From the NCBI RefSeq assembly GCF_026151205.1, contig NC_087082.1, positions 15,039,365-15,099,364 of the forward strand: DNA of 60,000 nt, written 5' to 3'. This DNA is from Bolinopsis microptera (Eukaryota > Ctenophora > Tentaculata > Lobata > Bolinopsidae). Made by a program: the position numbers and the translations under genes. Shown here piece by piece: positions 26,576 to 40,100 of this stretch. Every line of letters starts with the position of its first letter. The stretch's first letter is position 1. The notes below the pieces were generated by a model. The model saw nothing but the letters and a program-made list of their open reading frames with translations. It did not search any database and had not been told where the DNA came from.

Positions 26576-29500
26576 GTGACCCAAAGCTTGGAATCCCGGG
26601 AAATTTGATTTAGGTCGTAGGAAAAACCACAGCAAAAATCCTTTAAAAAAACGAAATTTTTGGTATTTTCAAAACTTTGTCCCTTTTTAAAATGAAAATT
26701 TCCAAACAACATTTTAACCCGATTGGATAAAAAATTTTTTTCCCCTAAACCTTTTGTCATTTAATTTATTATAATATAACCCAAAATGGACAGGGTTTGG
26801 GAATCAAAATCTCGAAAAAATTTTGAAAATCATACTGTCCCATACTCCCGTCCCATTTTTAAATTTTGAAGGTGGGAAAAATTTTCCCGGGCCGAAAATT
26901 TTTCAAATTTTTTACCGAATTTTTTACCTTCAAAACCCAATTTTCGTCAACTGCGTTTTCAAATGACAAATTGGGGGGCTGGAAGTTTTATTTTTGGGGC
27001 GGAGGAAGCCCCACAGCAATAACTTAATAAAACGAAATGTTTTTATTTTCAAAATTTTTCCCATAATTCCCCAAAAATGAAAATTTCCCGGGTCACACAT
27101 TTGACAGATTGGAAAAAATTTTTGCCCAAAAAATAATTATCAGTTTTTTTTGATGATGATAAAAAACCCAAAAAAGGACAGCTGGAAAATCAAAAATCTC
27201 TAAAAAAAAAGGAAAATTAAAAAACTGTCCCAACTCTGTCCCAATTTCAGTTTTTTAAGGTGAAAAATTTTCCCGGGCCGAAAAATTTTTTTTGTTTTGG
27301 GCCGAATTTTTTGACCTGCAAACCCAAATTTGTTAGTCAACTTTTGGTTTTGGGAAAAAGACACGATTGAGGTCTGGAAGGGTTTTATTTTGGGGGAGAA
27401 ACTCACACGAAAACTTAAAAAAACGAAATGTTGTATTTTCAAAACTCTGTCCCCTTTTCAGTATAAAAATTTTTGAACACACATTTGACAGATTGGATAA
27501 AATTTTTGGGCCCCCAAAACCCAAATTTGTCAGTTAATTTTAAAGATGAATGAAACCCCAAAAAGGAAAACTGGGGAAATCAAAATCTCCCAAAAAGGGA
27601 AAAAACAAATGTCCCATACTTTTGGCCCCCAAATTTTAGTTTTTGAAGGGGAAATTTTCCCGGGGCGAAATTTTAAAAAGTTTGACCGAATTTTTTGACC
27701 TGCAACCAAATTTGTTTTGTCAAATGGGATGGAAAAAAAGAAAGATTGGGGGGCTGAAAAATTTTTAAATTTTGGGCGGAGGAACTCAGAGCAGAAAACT
27801 TTAAAAAAACAAAAAGTTGTAAATTTTCCAAAACCCCGGGGCCCATTTTTAGATAAGAAAATTTCTGAAACCCCCTTTTTACCCGGGTTGGATGAAATTT
27901 TTTTTCCCACAAACCAATTAGGCAGTTAATTGATGATGATATGAATCCAAAATGGACAGTTTGGTAGTCCCAAAAACTCGAAAAAAAAAGAAAAACATAC
28001 GTCCCCTTTAAACCCTTTTCCCATTTTCAGTTTTTGGGGAAAGGGGAAATTTCCCGGGCCGAAATTTTCCCGTTTTGTGACCGAATTTTTTACCTGCCAA
28101 AACCCAAATTTTTCCCTCACTGGGATAGCAAATGACACCAAAATTTGGGGTTTCGGAAGTTTGATTTGGGGCGGAGGAAGCTCACCGCAATAATCTAAAA
28201 AAAACGAAATGTTGTATTTTCAAAACTTTGTCCCATATTTAAATAAAAAATTTCCGATCACACATTTTTAAAAGAATTGGATGAAATTTTTTCCCAAAAA
28301 ACTAAAAAGTCATTAATTGATGATGATAAAAACCCAAAATGGACAGCTGGGAAATCAAAATCTCTAAAAAAAAAATTGGGAAAAACCCTACTGTCCCCTA
28401 CTCTGTCCCAATTACAAATTTTTGAAACTGAAATTTCCAGGGCCGAAATTTTTTTTGTTTTGAAACCCAATTTCTGCACCTGGCAAAAACCCCCTTTGTT
28501 TTTGTCAACTCTGGAAAGGAAAATGACCCCAAATTTGGGGGGCTGGAAGTTTGATTTGGGGCGGGGAAATCAACCGCAGAAATTTTTAATAAAATAAAAA
28601 GGGGATTTTTAAAAAAATGTCCCCTTTTTCCCGAAATGAAAATTTTTGAACACACATTTTGACAGATTTGGGTAAAATTTTTGCCCCCAAAAACCCAATT
28701 TTCTCCCGTTAATTTTAAAGGGATAAAAACCCCCAAAAGGACGCTGGAATCAAAATCTCAAAAAAAAGGGAAAAAACATACTGTCCCATACTCTGTCCCA
28801 ATTTTAGTTTTTTAAGGTGAAATTTCCCGGGGCGGAAATTTTCAGTTTTGACCGAATTTTTCGACCTTTCCAAAACCCAAATTTGTTTAGTCAACTGTGG
28901 GGTGGGAAATAACACGATTGAGGTGCTGAAAGTTTTTTTTGGATCGGGGGGAAGCTCAGAGCAGAAATCTAAAAAACGAAATGTTGGAATTTTTAAAAAT
29001 CTGGCCCCTTTTCAGTAAAAATTTCCCGAAAACACAATTTTTTAAAAATTTGGAAAAAAATTTTTGCCCACAAAACCAAATTAGTCAGGTTTAAATTTTT
29101 TAGATTTATAGAAAACCCAAAAAGGACAGTTTTATAGTCAAAATCTTTTGAAAAAAATTGGGAAAAACATACTGTCCCCCTAATCTGGGCCCATTTTCAG
29201 TTTTTTAAAGGTTAAAATTTTCCCGGGCCAAAAATTTTAACCCGTTTTGGGCCCTATTTTTGGGCCTGCAAAAACCCAAATTTTTCAGTTTTAAATTGGG
29301 GATGGGAAATGACCAATTGGGTGCTTAAGTTTGGGTTTGGGGCGGAGGAAGCTCAACCCGCAGAAATCTTAACAAAACGAAATGTTTAATTTTTTAAAAT
29401 TTTGGGCCCCTTTTCAAATTTTCAGATATTTAAAATTTCTTAACCACATTTGGGCAGATTGGGGTGAAAATTTTTGGGGGCCAAAACCAATTAGTCAGTT

Positions 29501-32500
29501 AAAATTTAAAGATGATATGAACCCAAAAAAGGCAGCGGGGGTCAAAAACTCGAAAAAAAAAAATTTGGGAAATTTATAAATGGCCCATACTCCTTTTCCC
29601 ATTTTCAGTTTTTTTAAAATGAAATTTCCAGGGCCGAAAAAATTTTTCAGTTTTGGGCCGAATTCCCGACCTCCAAATTTAATTAAAAAAAATCAACTAG
29701 GATTTGGGAAATGACACGATTTAAAGGGGCTGAAAGTTTGATTTGGGTCGGGGGAAAACTCAGAGCAAAAATCTTAATAAAACAAATTTTTATTTTCAAA
29801 CCTGGGCCCCCTTCTCAATATGACAATTTTTTGAACACACATTTACAGATTGGGAAAAAAATTTTTGCCCACAAACCAATTAGCAGTTTAATTTAGGGGA
29901 TATTTAACCCCCAAAAAGGAACAGTTGATAGCAAAATCCGAAAAAAATTGGAAAAAAAAATAAATGTCCCCCTACTCTGTCCCAATTTCAGTTTTTGAAG
30001 CTGAAATTTTCCCGGGCCCCAAATTTTTCTGGGTTTTTACCGAAAATTTTTGACCTTCAAAAACCAAATTTGTTTAGTCAACCTGGATGGGAAAAAGAAA
30101 ACGATTGAGGGCTGGGGGTTTTTATTTGGGTCGGAGGAAGCTCACAGCAAAAAATCTTAATAAAATAAAAAATTTTTTATTTTTTAAAACTCTTCCCCCC
30201 TTTTGGGGAAAATGAAAAATTTTTGAAAACACATTTGACAGATTGGATAAAAATTTTTCCCACAAACCAAATTTCTCATTAATTAATTTATGATAAAGAA
30301 CCCAAAATGGCAGCTGGAAAATCAAAAACTCGAAAAAAAGGAAAAAACAAACTGTCCCATACTCTGTCCCCAATTTTAATTTTTTTTAAGGTTTAAATTT
30401 CCAGGGGCGAATTTTTCAGTTTTTAACCGAATTTCTGAAACCCGCCAAAACCCAAATTTGTTTTTGGGCAACTGTGGATGGGAAAAAACACGATTTAGGG
30501 GCTGGGAAATTTGATTTGGATCGGGGGAAGCTCAGGGGCATAAATCCTTTAAAAAAACCAAATGTTTTTTATTTTTAAAAATCTTTTCCCAATTTTCAGA
30601 TATGAAAATTTTTTGAACCACATTTGACAGATTGGAATAAAAATTTTGCCCACAAACCAAAATTTGTCGTTCAATTTTAAAGATGATATGAACCCAAAAA
30701 GGCATTGATAGTCAAAATCTCGAAAAAAATTGGAAAATCAACTGTCCCCTTAAACTTTTCCCATTTTCAAAATTTTTGAAAGGGGAAATTTCCCGGGGCC
30801 AAATTTTTTTTGTTTTGAAACCCTAAATTTTTGGGCCCGCAACCAAATTTTTCAGTTAACGGGGGATGGCAAAAGCACAATTGGGGGGGTGCGGGGAAAT
30901 TTGATTTGGGTCGGAGGGAACTCACAAACAGAAATCTTAACAAAAAAGAAAGTTGTATTTTTAAAAAATTTTTCCCCCTTTTTTACTTTTCAGATATGAA
31001 AATTTCTGAACACACATTTTACAGGGTTGGGATGAAATTTTTTCCCAACCCAAAACCAAATTTTCAGGGTTTAAATTTAAAATGATATGAACCCAAAATG
31101 GGGGCACTGGGAATCAAAATCTCGAAAAAAAAAATTTAAAAAACAAACTGTCCCCCTACTCGTCCCATTTTCAGTTTTTGAAGGTAAATTTCCCCGGGGC
31201 CCAAATTTAAAGTTTTGGGCCGAATTTTTTGACCTCAACTAATTTTAAACCGTCCAAATATGGATTGGGAAAGACAAAGAATTTGGGGGCTGAAAGTTTG
31301 AATTTTGGGGCGGGGGAAAGCCAGGGGGCAGAAAACTTTTAAAAAAACAAAAGTTTATTTTCAAAACTTGTCCCATTTTCAGATATGACCCAAATTTTTG
31401 AAACACACTTTGACAGATTGGGAAAAATTTTTTCCCACAAACCAATTAAATCAGTTAATTGATGATGATATGAACCCAAAATGAAAAAGTTTTTATAAGT
31501 TTCCCCAAATCCCTTTGAAAAAAATTTGGAAAAACAAAACTGTCCCTAATCTGTCCCCCTTTTTTATTTTTTAAGGTGAAATTTCCAGGGGCCCAAATTT
31601 TTTCAGTTTTTTCCGTATTTTTGACCTGCCAAAAAACCCAATTTTTTCCCGTCCCAAATGGCGATGGCAAATACACAATTGGGGTGCGGAAGTTTTGATT
31701 TGGGGGCGGGGGGAAGCTCACAGCAGAAATCTTAACAAAAAAAAATGTTGTATTTTTTAAAAATTTTTCCCATTTTCCTTTTAGATAAGGGAAAAATTTT
31801 TGAAAACACATTTTACAATTTGGAATAAAAATTTTTTCCCCCAAAAAAACCCAATTTTGTCCCGTTTAAAATTGGGGAAAGATATGAAACCCCAAAAGGA
31901 CCCGTTGGGAAAAGCAAAAACCCCCGAAAAAAAATTGGAAAAACAAACTGTCCCTTTAATTTTGTCCCATTTTCAGTTTTTTAAGGTGAAATTTTCCCAA
32001 AGGGCCGGGAAATTTTTCAGTTTTGACCGTAAATTTTTTACCTGCAAAACCAAAAAATTCAGTCAAAATGGCGATGGCAAAAGACAAAAATTGGGGTGCT
32101 GGGAAATTTTATTTGGGTCCCGGGGGAAGCCACAGCAAAAAATTTAACAAAACGAAATTTTTTTTATTTTTAAAATTCGTCCCATTTTCAAATTTCAATA
32201 TAAAATTTCTTAACACACATTTGGGCAGATTGCAGGGAAAATTTTTTCCCACAAACCAAATTTTTCCCTTAATTAATGATTAAAATGGGAACCCCCCAAA
32301 AAGGACAGCTGGAATCAAAAACTCGAAAAAAAAAAGGGGAAAAAACATACTGGGCCCAACTCTTCCCATTTTCAGTTTTTGAAGGGAAATTTCCAGGGGC
32401 CCAAAATTTTTTCAGTTTTGAAACCGAATTTCCCGACCTGCAACCAAATTTTTTCAGTCCCAAACCCGGATGGCAAATGAAAACGATTGGGGGTGCTGAA

Positions 32501-35500
32501 AGTTTGATTTGGGTCCCGGGGGAAAACTCAGAGCAGAAATCTTAATAAAAGAAATGTTGTATTTTCAAAATCTGGGCCCCTTCCCCAAAATGACAATTTC
32601 TGAACACACATTTGACAATTTTGGGAAAAAATTTTTTTTCCCACAAAAAACCCAATTTTGTCATTAATTGATTATGGGAAAGAACCCCCAAAAAAACAGT
32701 TGAAAAGTCAAAATCTCGAAAAAAATTGGGAAAATCATACTTTTCCCAAAAACCCCGCCCTTTTTTCCCCGTTTTTTTTTAGTGGGAAAAATTTCCAGGG
32801 CCCCAAATTTTCAGTTTTTTACCGGGAATTTCCGGAACCCCCAAACAAATTTAAACAGCCCAAATATGGATGGCCCAAAAGACACATTGAGGGGCTGGGA
32901 AATTTTTATTTGGGTCGGAGGGAAACTCAAGCAGAATTCTTAAAAAAACGAAAAGTTTTTTTTTTCCCAAAAATCTGGCCCAAATTTTTAGATATAAAAT
33001 TTTTGAACCCCCATTTGGAAAAGATTGGGAAAAAATTTTTGCCCACCAACCAATTAATTTAGTTAAAAATTTATAAGAAAATAAACCCAAAAAGGTCATT
33101 GAAATCCCAAAAACTCGAAAAAAAATTTGGGAAAAACATACGTCCCCCATAAACTGTCCCCCTTTTCAGTTTTTGAAGCTTAAATTTTTTAGGGCCAAAA
33201 TTTCACAGTTTTTTTCCGAATTTTCTGGGGCCTGCAACCCAATTTGTCAGTCAAATATAGATGGCAATAACCCCGATTGGGGGGGCTAGAAATTTTTATT
33301 TTGGGGCGGAGGGAAACTACAGCAGAAATTTTTAACAAAAAGAAAAAATTTTAATTTTTAAAACTTTGTCCCCCTTTTCAGATATGAAAATTTCTGAACA
33401 CACTTTTACAATTGGAATTTAAAAATTTTTTCCCCAAAACCCAATTTGTCATTAATTGGGGATGATATGAACCCAAAAGGACGTTTAAAAGTCAAAATCT
33501 CGAAAAAAATTTGGGAAAAACCTCTGTCCCATAAACCCGTCCCCCTTTTCAGTTTTTTTAAACTAAAATTTTCAGGGCCACAAATTTTTACAGTTTTTTC
33601 CAAATTTTTTGACCTGCAACCAATTAATCATCAAATATAGAGGGATATGAAAAACGATTGGGTGCAGAAGTTTGATTTGGGTTTGGAGGAAATTGCTCAC
33701 AGCAAAATCTTTAATAAAACAAAGTTTGGGATTTTTCCCCAAAAATCTGTCCCCCCTTTCTCAATATGAAAATTTTCTGAAAACACATTTTACAGATTGG
33801 AAAAATTTTTTTCCCCCCAAACCAATTAATCATTAATTGATGAGAATTAACCCAAAATGGACATTGAAAGTCAAAAACTCGAAAAAAAAAATTGGGGAAA
33901 AAATACTGTCCCTTTAAACTTCCCCCTTTTCAGTTTTTAAGGTGAAATTTCCCAGGGCCGAAAATTTTTCAGTTTTTGACCATAATTTTTTACCTGCAAC
34001 CAATTTTTTCAAATTAACTGGCGATTTGGGAAATGGGCACAATTGGGGGGGCGGGAATTTTATTTGGGTTGGAAAGGGAAACCACAGCAGAAAACTTTTA
34101 AAAAAACGAAATGTTGTATTTTTTAAAAATTTTGGGCCCCTTTTCACTTTTTAAATATGAAAAAAAAAATGAACACACATTTGACAGATTGGATTAATTT
34201 TTGCCCACAAACCAATTTGTCAGTTAAATTTAAAGATGATTTTGAACCCAAAAAGGGACAGCTGGAAGTCAAAATCTCGAAAAAAAATGGAAAATCATAC
34301 TGTCCCATACCTGTCCCTTTTCAGTTTTTTAAGGGGAAATTTTTCCCGGGGGCCCAAATTTTTAAAAGTTTTTACCGAATTTCTGACCTGCAACTAAATT
34401 TAAACAGTCAAATTAAAAGGAAAGGGAAATTTACACATTGAGGTCGAAAGTTTGTTTGGGTCGGGGGAAGGCCCAGAGCAGAAAAACTTAATAAAACGAA
34501 ATGTTGTTTTTTCAAACTCTGTCCCCCTTTTCAGATTGAAAATTTCTGAACACACATTTGACAGATTTGGGAAAAAATTTTTTCCCACAAACCCCAAATT
34601 TGTCAGTTTTAATTTATGGAAAAAAAATGAACCCCAAAATTTTTCCGTTTTTATAATCAAAATCCAAAAAAAAATTGGGGAAAAACAAACTGTCCCATAC
34701 TCGGCCCAATTTTTGTTTTTTAAGCTGAAATTTCCAGGGCCGAAATTTTAAATGTTTGACCGAATTTTTGAAACCTTTCAACCAAATTTTTTAGTCAAAA
34801 CCCGGGTGGGAAAAAAAAAACGATTGGGGGTGCGAAGGGTTTTTTTTGGGGGGCGGAGGAAGCTCACAGCAGAAATCTTAAAAAAAAAAATTTGTAAATT
34901 TTTAAAACTCGTCCCCTTTTCAGATATGAAAATTTCTGAACACACATTTGACAGATTGGTAAAATTTTTTCCCCAAAACCCAATTTCTCCCTTTTAAATT
35001 TAAAGTTTAAATGAACCCAAAATGGACAGCTGGGAAATCAAAACTTGAAAAAAAGGGGAAAAACATACTGTCCCATACTCTGTCCCAATTTCAGTTTTTT
35101 TAAGGGGAAATTTCCCGGGTCGAAATTTTTTCAGTTTTGAACCGAATTTTTTGCCCCGCCCAAACCAAAAAAGTTTAGTCAACTGTGGGGAAATAACACG
35201 ATTTTAGGTGCTGGGAAAATTTGATTTGGATTTGGAGGAAGCCCCCAAAGGGAAAACTTAATAAAACGAAATGTTGTATTTTTAAAACTCTGTCCCATTC
35301 TCAATATGGGAAAAATTTTTGAACACACATTTACAAAAATTGGAAAAAAATTTTGCCCACAAACCAATTAAATCTTTAAATTTAAGTGAAGAAACCCCAA
35401 AAGGGCAGTTTATAGGGCCCAAAATCCGAAAAAAATTGGAAAATCATACTGTCCCATAATCTGTCCCATTTTCCCGTTTTTTTTAAGGAAAAATTTTGGG

Positions 35501-37119
35501 CCGAAATTTTAAAAAATTTTTTACCATATTTTGACCTGCCCAACCAAATTTTTCAATTAACTGGCCCATGGGAAATGAACAATTGGGGTGCTGGAAGTTT
35601 TATTTGGGTCGGGGAACTCACAGCAGAAATCTTAAAAAAAACGAAATGTTTTATTTTTAAAATTTTGTCCCATTTTTTAAATTTTTCAGATATGAAAAAT
35701 TTTTAAAAACACATTTGACAGATTGGATGAAATTTTTTTCCCCCAAACCAAATTTGTCAGTTAATTAATGATGAAAAAAACCCCCAAAAAAGGGCAGCTG
35801 GAAGTCCCAAAACTCGAAAAAAAAAATTGGGAAAAACATACTGTCCCCCTATCTCGGGCCCCATTTTCAGTTTTTTAAGGTGAAAATTTTCCCGGGGCCG
35901 GGAAAATTTTTCAGTTTAGGGCCGAAAAAATTTTTACCCCGCAACCCCAATTTAAAAAAGTCCCAAAAATGGAAGGGCAAATTTTAAAAAAAACCCAAGA
36001 GGTGCTGAAAATTTGATTTTGGTTTGGGGGAAGCTCAAGCAAAAATCTTAATAAAACAAAAGTGTATTTCAAAACCTGGGCCCCTTCTCAGTATGACAAT
36101 TTCGAACACAAAATTTGACAGATTTTAAAAAATTTTTTTCCCACAAACCAATTAGTCAGTTTAAATTTATGATGATTGAACCCAAAAAGAACAGTTTAAT
36201 ATTTTAAAATCTCGAAAAAAAAAAGGGGAAAAACATACTGTCCCCATAAAACTGTCCCATTTTCAGTTTTTGAAGGAAGAAATTTCCAGGGCCGAAATTT
36301 TTAAAAAGTTTTGACCTATTTTGACCTCAACCAAATTTTTCAGTCAATGCGATGGGAAAAATAAAAACCCAATTTGGGGTTGGAAGTTTTTATTTGGGGG
36401 GGGGAGGAAAACTCACCCCCAAAATCTTAACAAAACCAAAAGTTTTTTTTTAAAAATTTTGTCCCCCTTTTCACTTTTTAGATATGAAAATTTTTTGAAC
36501 ACACATTTGACAGATTTCTGAAAATTTTTTCCCACAAACCAATTTGTCAGTTTAAATTAAAGATGAAAAAGAACCCCCAAAAAAGGGCACTGGAAGGGCA
36601 AAATCCCTCGAAAAAAAAAAAGAAAATCATACTGGCCCATACTCTGTCCCATTTTTAGTTTTTTAAGGTGAAATTCCCCCGGGCCGAAAAATTTTTCAGT
36701 TTTTACCGAAATTTAACCTGCAACTAATTAAAACATCAAATAAAGGAGGCAAATGACACGATTTAGGGGGCGAAAATTTTTTGGGGGCGGAGGAAACTCA
36801 AAACAGAAAAATTTAATAAAACGAAATGTTGGGATTTTCAAAAACCCGTCCCAATTTTCAGATAGGAAAATTTCGAACACACCCTTTAAAAGATTTTTAA
36901 TAAATTTTTGCCCACAAACCCCTTTTTTGGCCAATAATTTAAGATTATATGGAAAACCCCAAAAAGGGCAGTTTTTGAATTTAAAATCCCCGAAAAAAAA
37001 TTGGGAAAAACATAAATGTCCCATAATCTTTTCCCCTTTTCAGTTTTTTGGGAAAGGGGAAATTTTCCCCAAAGGCCCAAAATTTTTCATTTTGACCTAT
37101 TTTTTTACCTGCAACCAAT

Positions 37120-40100
37120 TATTCAGTCAACTGGCGATGGCAATTGACACAATTGGGGTGCTGGAAGTTTGATTTGGGTCGAGGAGGAAGCTCACAGCAG
37201 AAAATCTTAACAAAACGAAATGTTGTATTTTTAAAATTCTGTCCCATTTTCACTTTTCAGATATGAAATATTTCTGAACACTACATTTGACAGATTGCAT
37301 GAAATTTTTGCCCACAAACCAATTAGTCAGTTAATTAATGATGATATGAACCCAAAAATGGACAGCTGGAAGTCAAAATCTCGAAAAAAAATTGGAAAAT
37401 CATACTGTCCCCATACTCTGTCCCATTTTCAGTTTTTGAAGTGAAATTTCCAGGGCCGAAATTTTTACAGTTTTGACCGAATTCTCTGACCTGCAAACTA
37501 ATTTAATCAGTCAACTATGGATGGCAAAATGACACGATTGAGGTGCTGAAAGTTTGATTTGGGTCGGAGGAAGCTCCAGAGCAGAAATCTTAATAAAACG
37601 AATGTTGTATTTCAAAACTCTGTCCCATTCTCAGATATGAAAAATTTCTGAACACACATTTGACAGATTGGAATAAATTTTTGCCCACAAACCAATTAGT
37701 CAGTTAATTGATGATGATATGAACCCAAAATGAACAGTTGATAGTCAAAATCTCGAAAAAAAATTGGAAAATCATACTGTCCCATACTCTGTCCCATTTT
37801 CAGTTTTTTGAAGGTGAAATTTCCAGGGCCGAAATTTTACAGTTTTGACCGAATTTCTGACCTGCAAACTAATTAATCAGTCAACTATGGATGCAAATGA
37901 CACGATTGAGGTGCTGAAAGTTTGATTTGGGTCGAGGAAGCTCAGAGCAGAATTCTTAATAAAAACGAAATGTTGTATTTTCAAAACTCTGTTCCCATTT
38001 TCAGATTATGAAAATTTCTGAACACACATTTGACAGATGGAATAAATTTTTGCCCACAAACCAATTAGTCAGTTAATTGATGATGATATAAACCCAAAAT
38101 GGACAGTGATAGTCAAAATCTCGAAAAAAATTGGGAAAATCATACGTCCCCATAATCTGTCCCATTTTCAGTTTTTGAAGCTGAAATTTTCAGGGCCAAA
38201 ATTTCACAGTTTTTTACCGAATTCTGACCTGCAACCAATTAGTCAGTCAACTATAGATGGCATATGACACGATTGGGGTGCTAGAAGTTTGATTGGGTCG
38301 GAGAAAGCTCAACAGCAGAAATCTTAACAAAACGAAATGTTGTATTTTCAAAACTTTGTCCATTTTTCAGATATGAAAATTTCTGAACACACATTTGACA
38401 GATTGGAATAAATTTTTGCCCACAAACCAATTAGTCAGTTAATTGATGATGATATGAACCCAAATGGGACAGTTGTAGTCAAAATCTCGAAAAAAATTGG
38501 AAAATCATACTGTCCCATAATCTTGTCCCATTTTCAGTTTTGAAGCTAAAATTTTCAGGGCCACAATTTCACAGTTTTTACCGAATTTCTGACCTGCAAC
38601 CAATTAGTCAGTCAACTATAGATGGCATATGACACGATTGGGGTGCTAGAAGTTTGATTTGGGTCGGAGGAAGCTCACAGCAGAAATCTTAATAAACGAA
38701 ATGTTGTATTTTCAAAACTCTGTCCCATTCTCAGATTATGAAAATTCTGAACACACATTTGACAGATTGGAATAAATTTTTTGCCCACAAACCAATTAGT
38801 CAGTTAATTGAGATGATATGAACCAAAATGGACAGGTTGATAGTCAAAATCTCGAAAAAAATTGGAAAATCATACTGTCCAATAATCTGTCCCCATTTTC
38901 AGTTTTTGAAGGGTGAAATTTCCAGGGCCGAAATTTTACAGTTTTGACCATATTTTTGACCTGCAACCAATTTTTCAGTTAACTGGCGATGGCAAATGAC
39001 ACAATTGGGGTGCTGGAAGTTTGATTGTGGGTCGGAGGAAGCTCACAGCAGAAATCTTAACAAAACGAAATGTTGTATTTTTAAAATTCTGTCCCATTTT
39101 CACTTTCAGATATGAAAATTTTCTGAACACACATTTGACAGATTGGATGAAATTTTTGACCAGAAACCAATTAGTCAGTTAATTAATGATGATATGAACC
39201 CAAAATGGACAGCTGGAAGTCAAAATCTCGAAAAAAAAATTGGAAAATCATACTGTCCCATAACTCTGTCCCTTTTCAGTTTTTGAAGGTGAAATTTCCA
39301 GGGCCGAAATTTTACAGTTTTGACCGAATTTCTGACCTGCAACTAATTATTCAGGTCAACTATGGATGGCAAATGACACGATTGAGGTGCTGAAAGTTTG
39401 ATTTGGGTCGGTGGAAAGCTCAGAGCAGAATCTTAATAAAACGAAATGTTGTATTTTCAAAACTCTGTCCCATTCTCAGATATGACAATTTCTGAACACA
39501 CATTTGACAGATTGTGAATAAATTTTTGCCCACAAACCAATTAGTCAGTTAATTGATGATGATATGAACCCAAAATGGACAGTTGATAGTCAAAATCTCG
39601 AAAAAAATTGGAAAATCATACTGTCCCATACTCTGTCCCAATTTCAGTTTTTGAAGCTGAAATTTCCAGGGCCGAAATTTTACTGTTTTGACCGAATTTC
39701 TGACCTGCAACCAATTAGTTAGTCAACTCTGGATGGAAAATGACACGATTGAGGTGCTGGAAGTTTGATTTGGGTCGGAGGAAGCTCACAGCAGAAATCT
39801 TAATAAAATAAAATGTTGTATTTTCAAAACTCTGTCCCATTTTCAGATATGAAAATTTCTGAACACACATTTGACAGATTGGATAAAATTTTTGCCCACA
39901 AACCAATTACTCAGTTAATTAATGATGAAATGATCCCAAAATGGACAGCTGGAAGTCAAAATCTCGAAAAAAAGGAAAATCATACTGTCCCATACTCTGT
40001 CCCAATTTCAGTTTTTGAAGGTGAAATTTCCAGGGTCGAAATTTTACAGTTTTGACCGAATTTCTGACCTGCAACCAATTAGTTAGTCAACTGTGGATGG

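Larger units (their letters stand above)
16730..37120. other. About 20 kb of apparently base-corrupted sequence
   Basis: Texture changes abruptly near 16,730 and returns to normal near 37,120. Inside, homopolymer runs of all four bases (tttt, aaaa, gggg, cccc) replace mixed sequence. The satellite shared with the clean side gives a direct comparison. The clean tctgtccc often reads tgggcccc, and gatatgaaaatttctgaac reads with stretched A or T runs. Wrong bases usually equal a neighbouring base. All ORFs here should be treated as unreliable. An unpolished long-read segment is the simplest explanation. Confidence 0.8.

Noticed and set aside
26264-37172. Dozens of 60-139 codon ORFs on both strands of the corrupted block
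   Set aside because: They are rich in F, K, P and G from homopolymer runs, overlap on both strands and follow the degraded satellite period.
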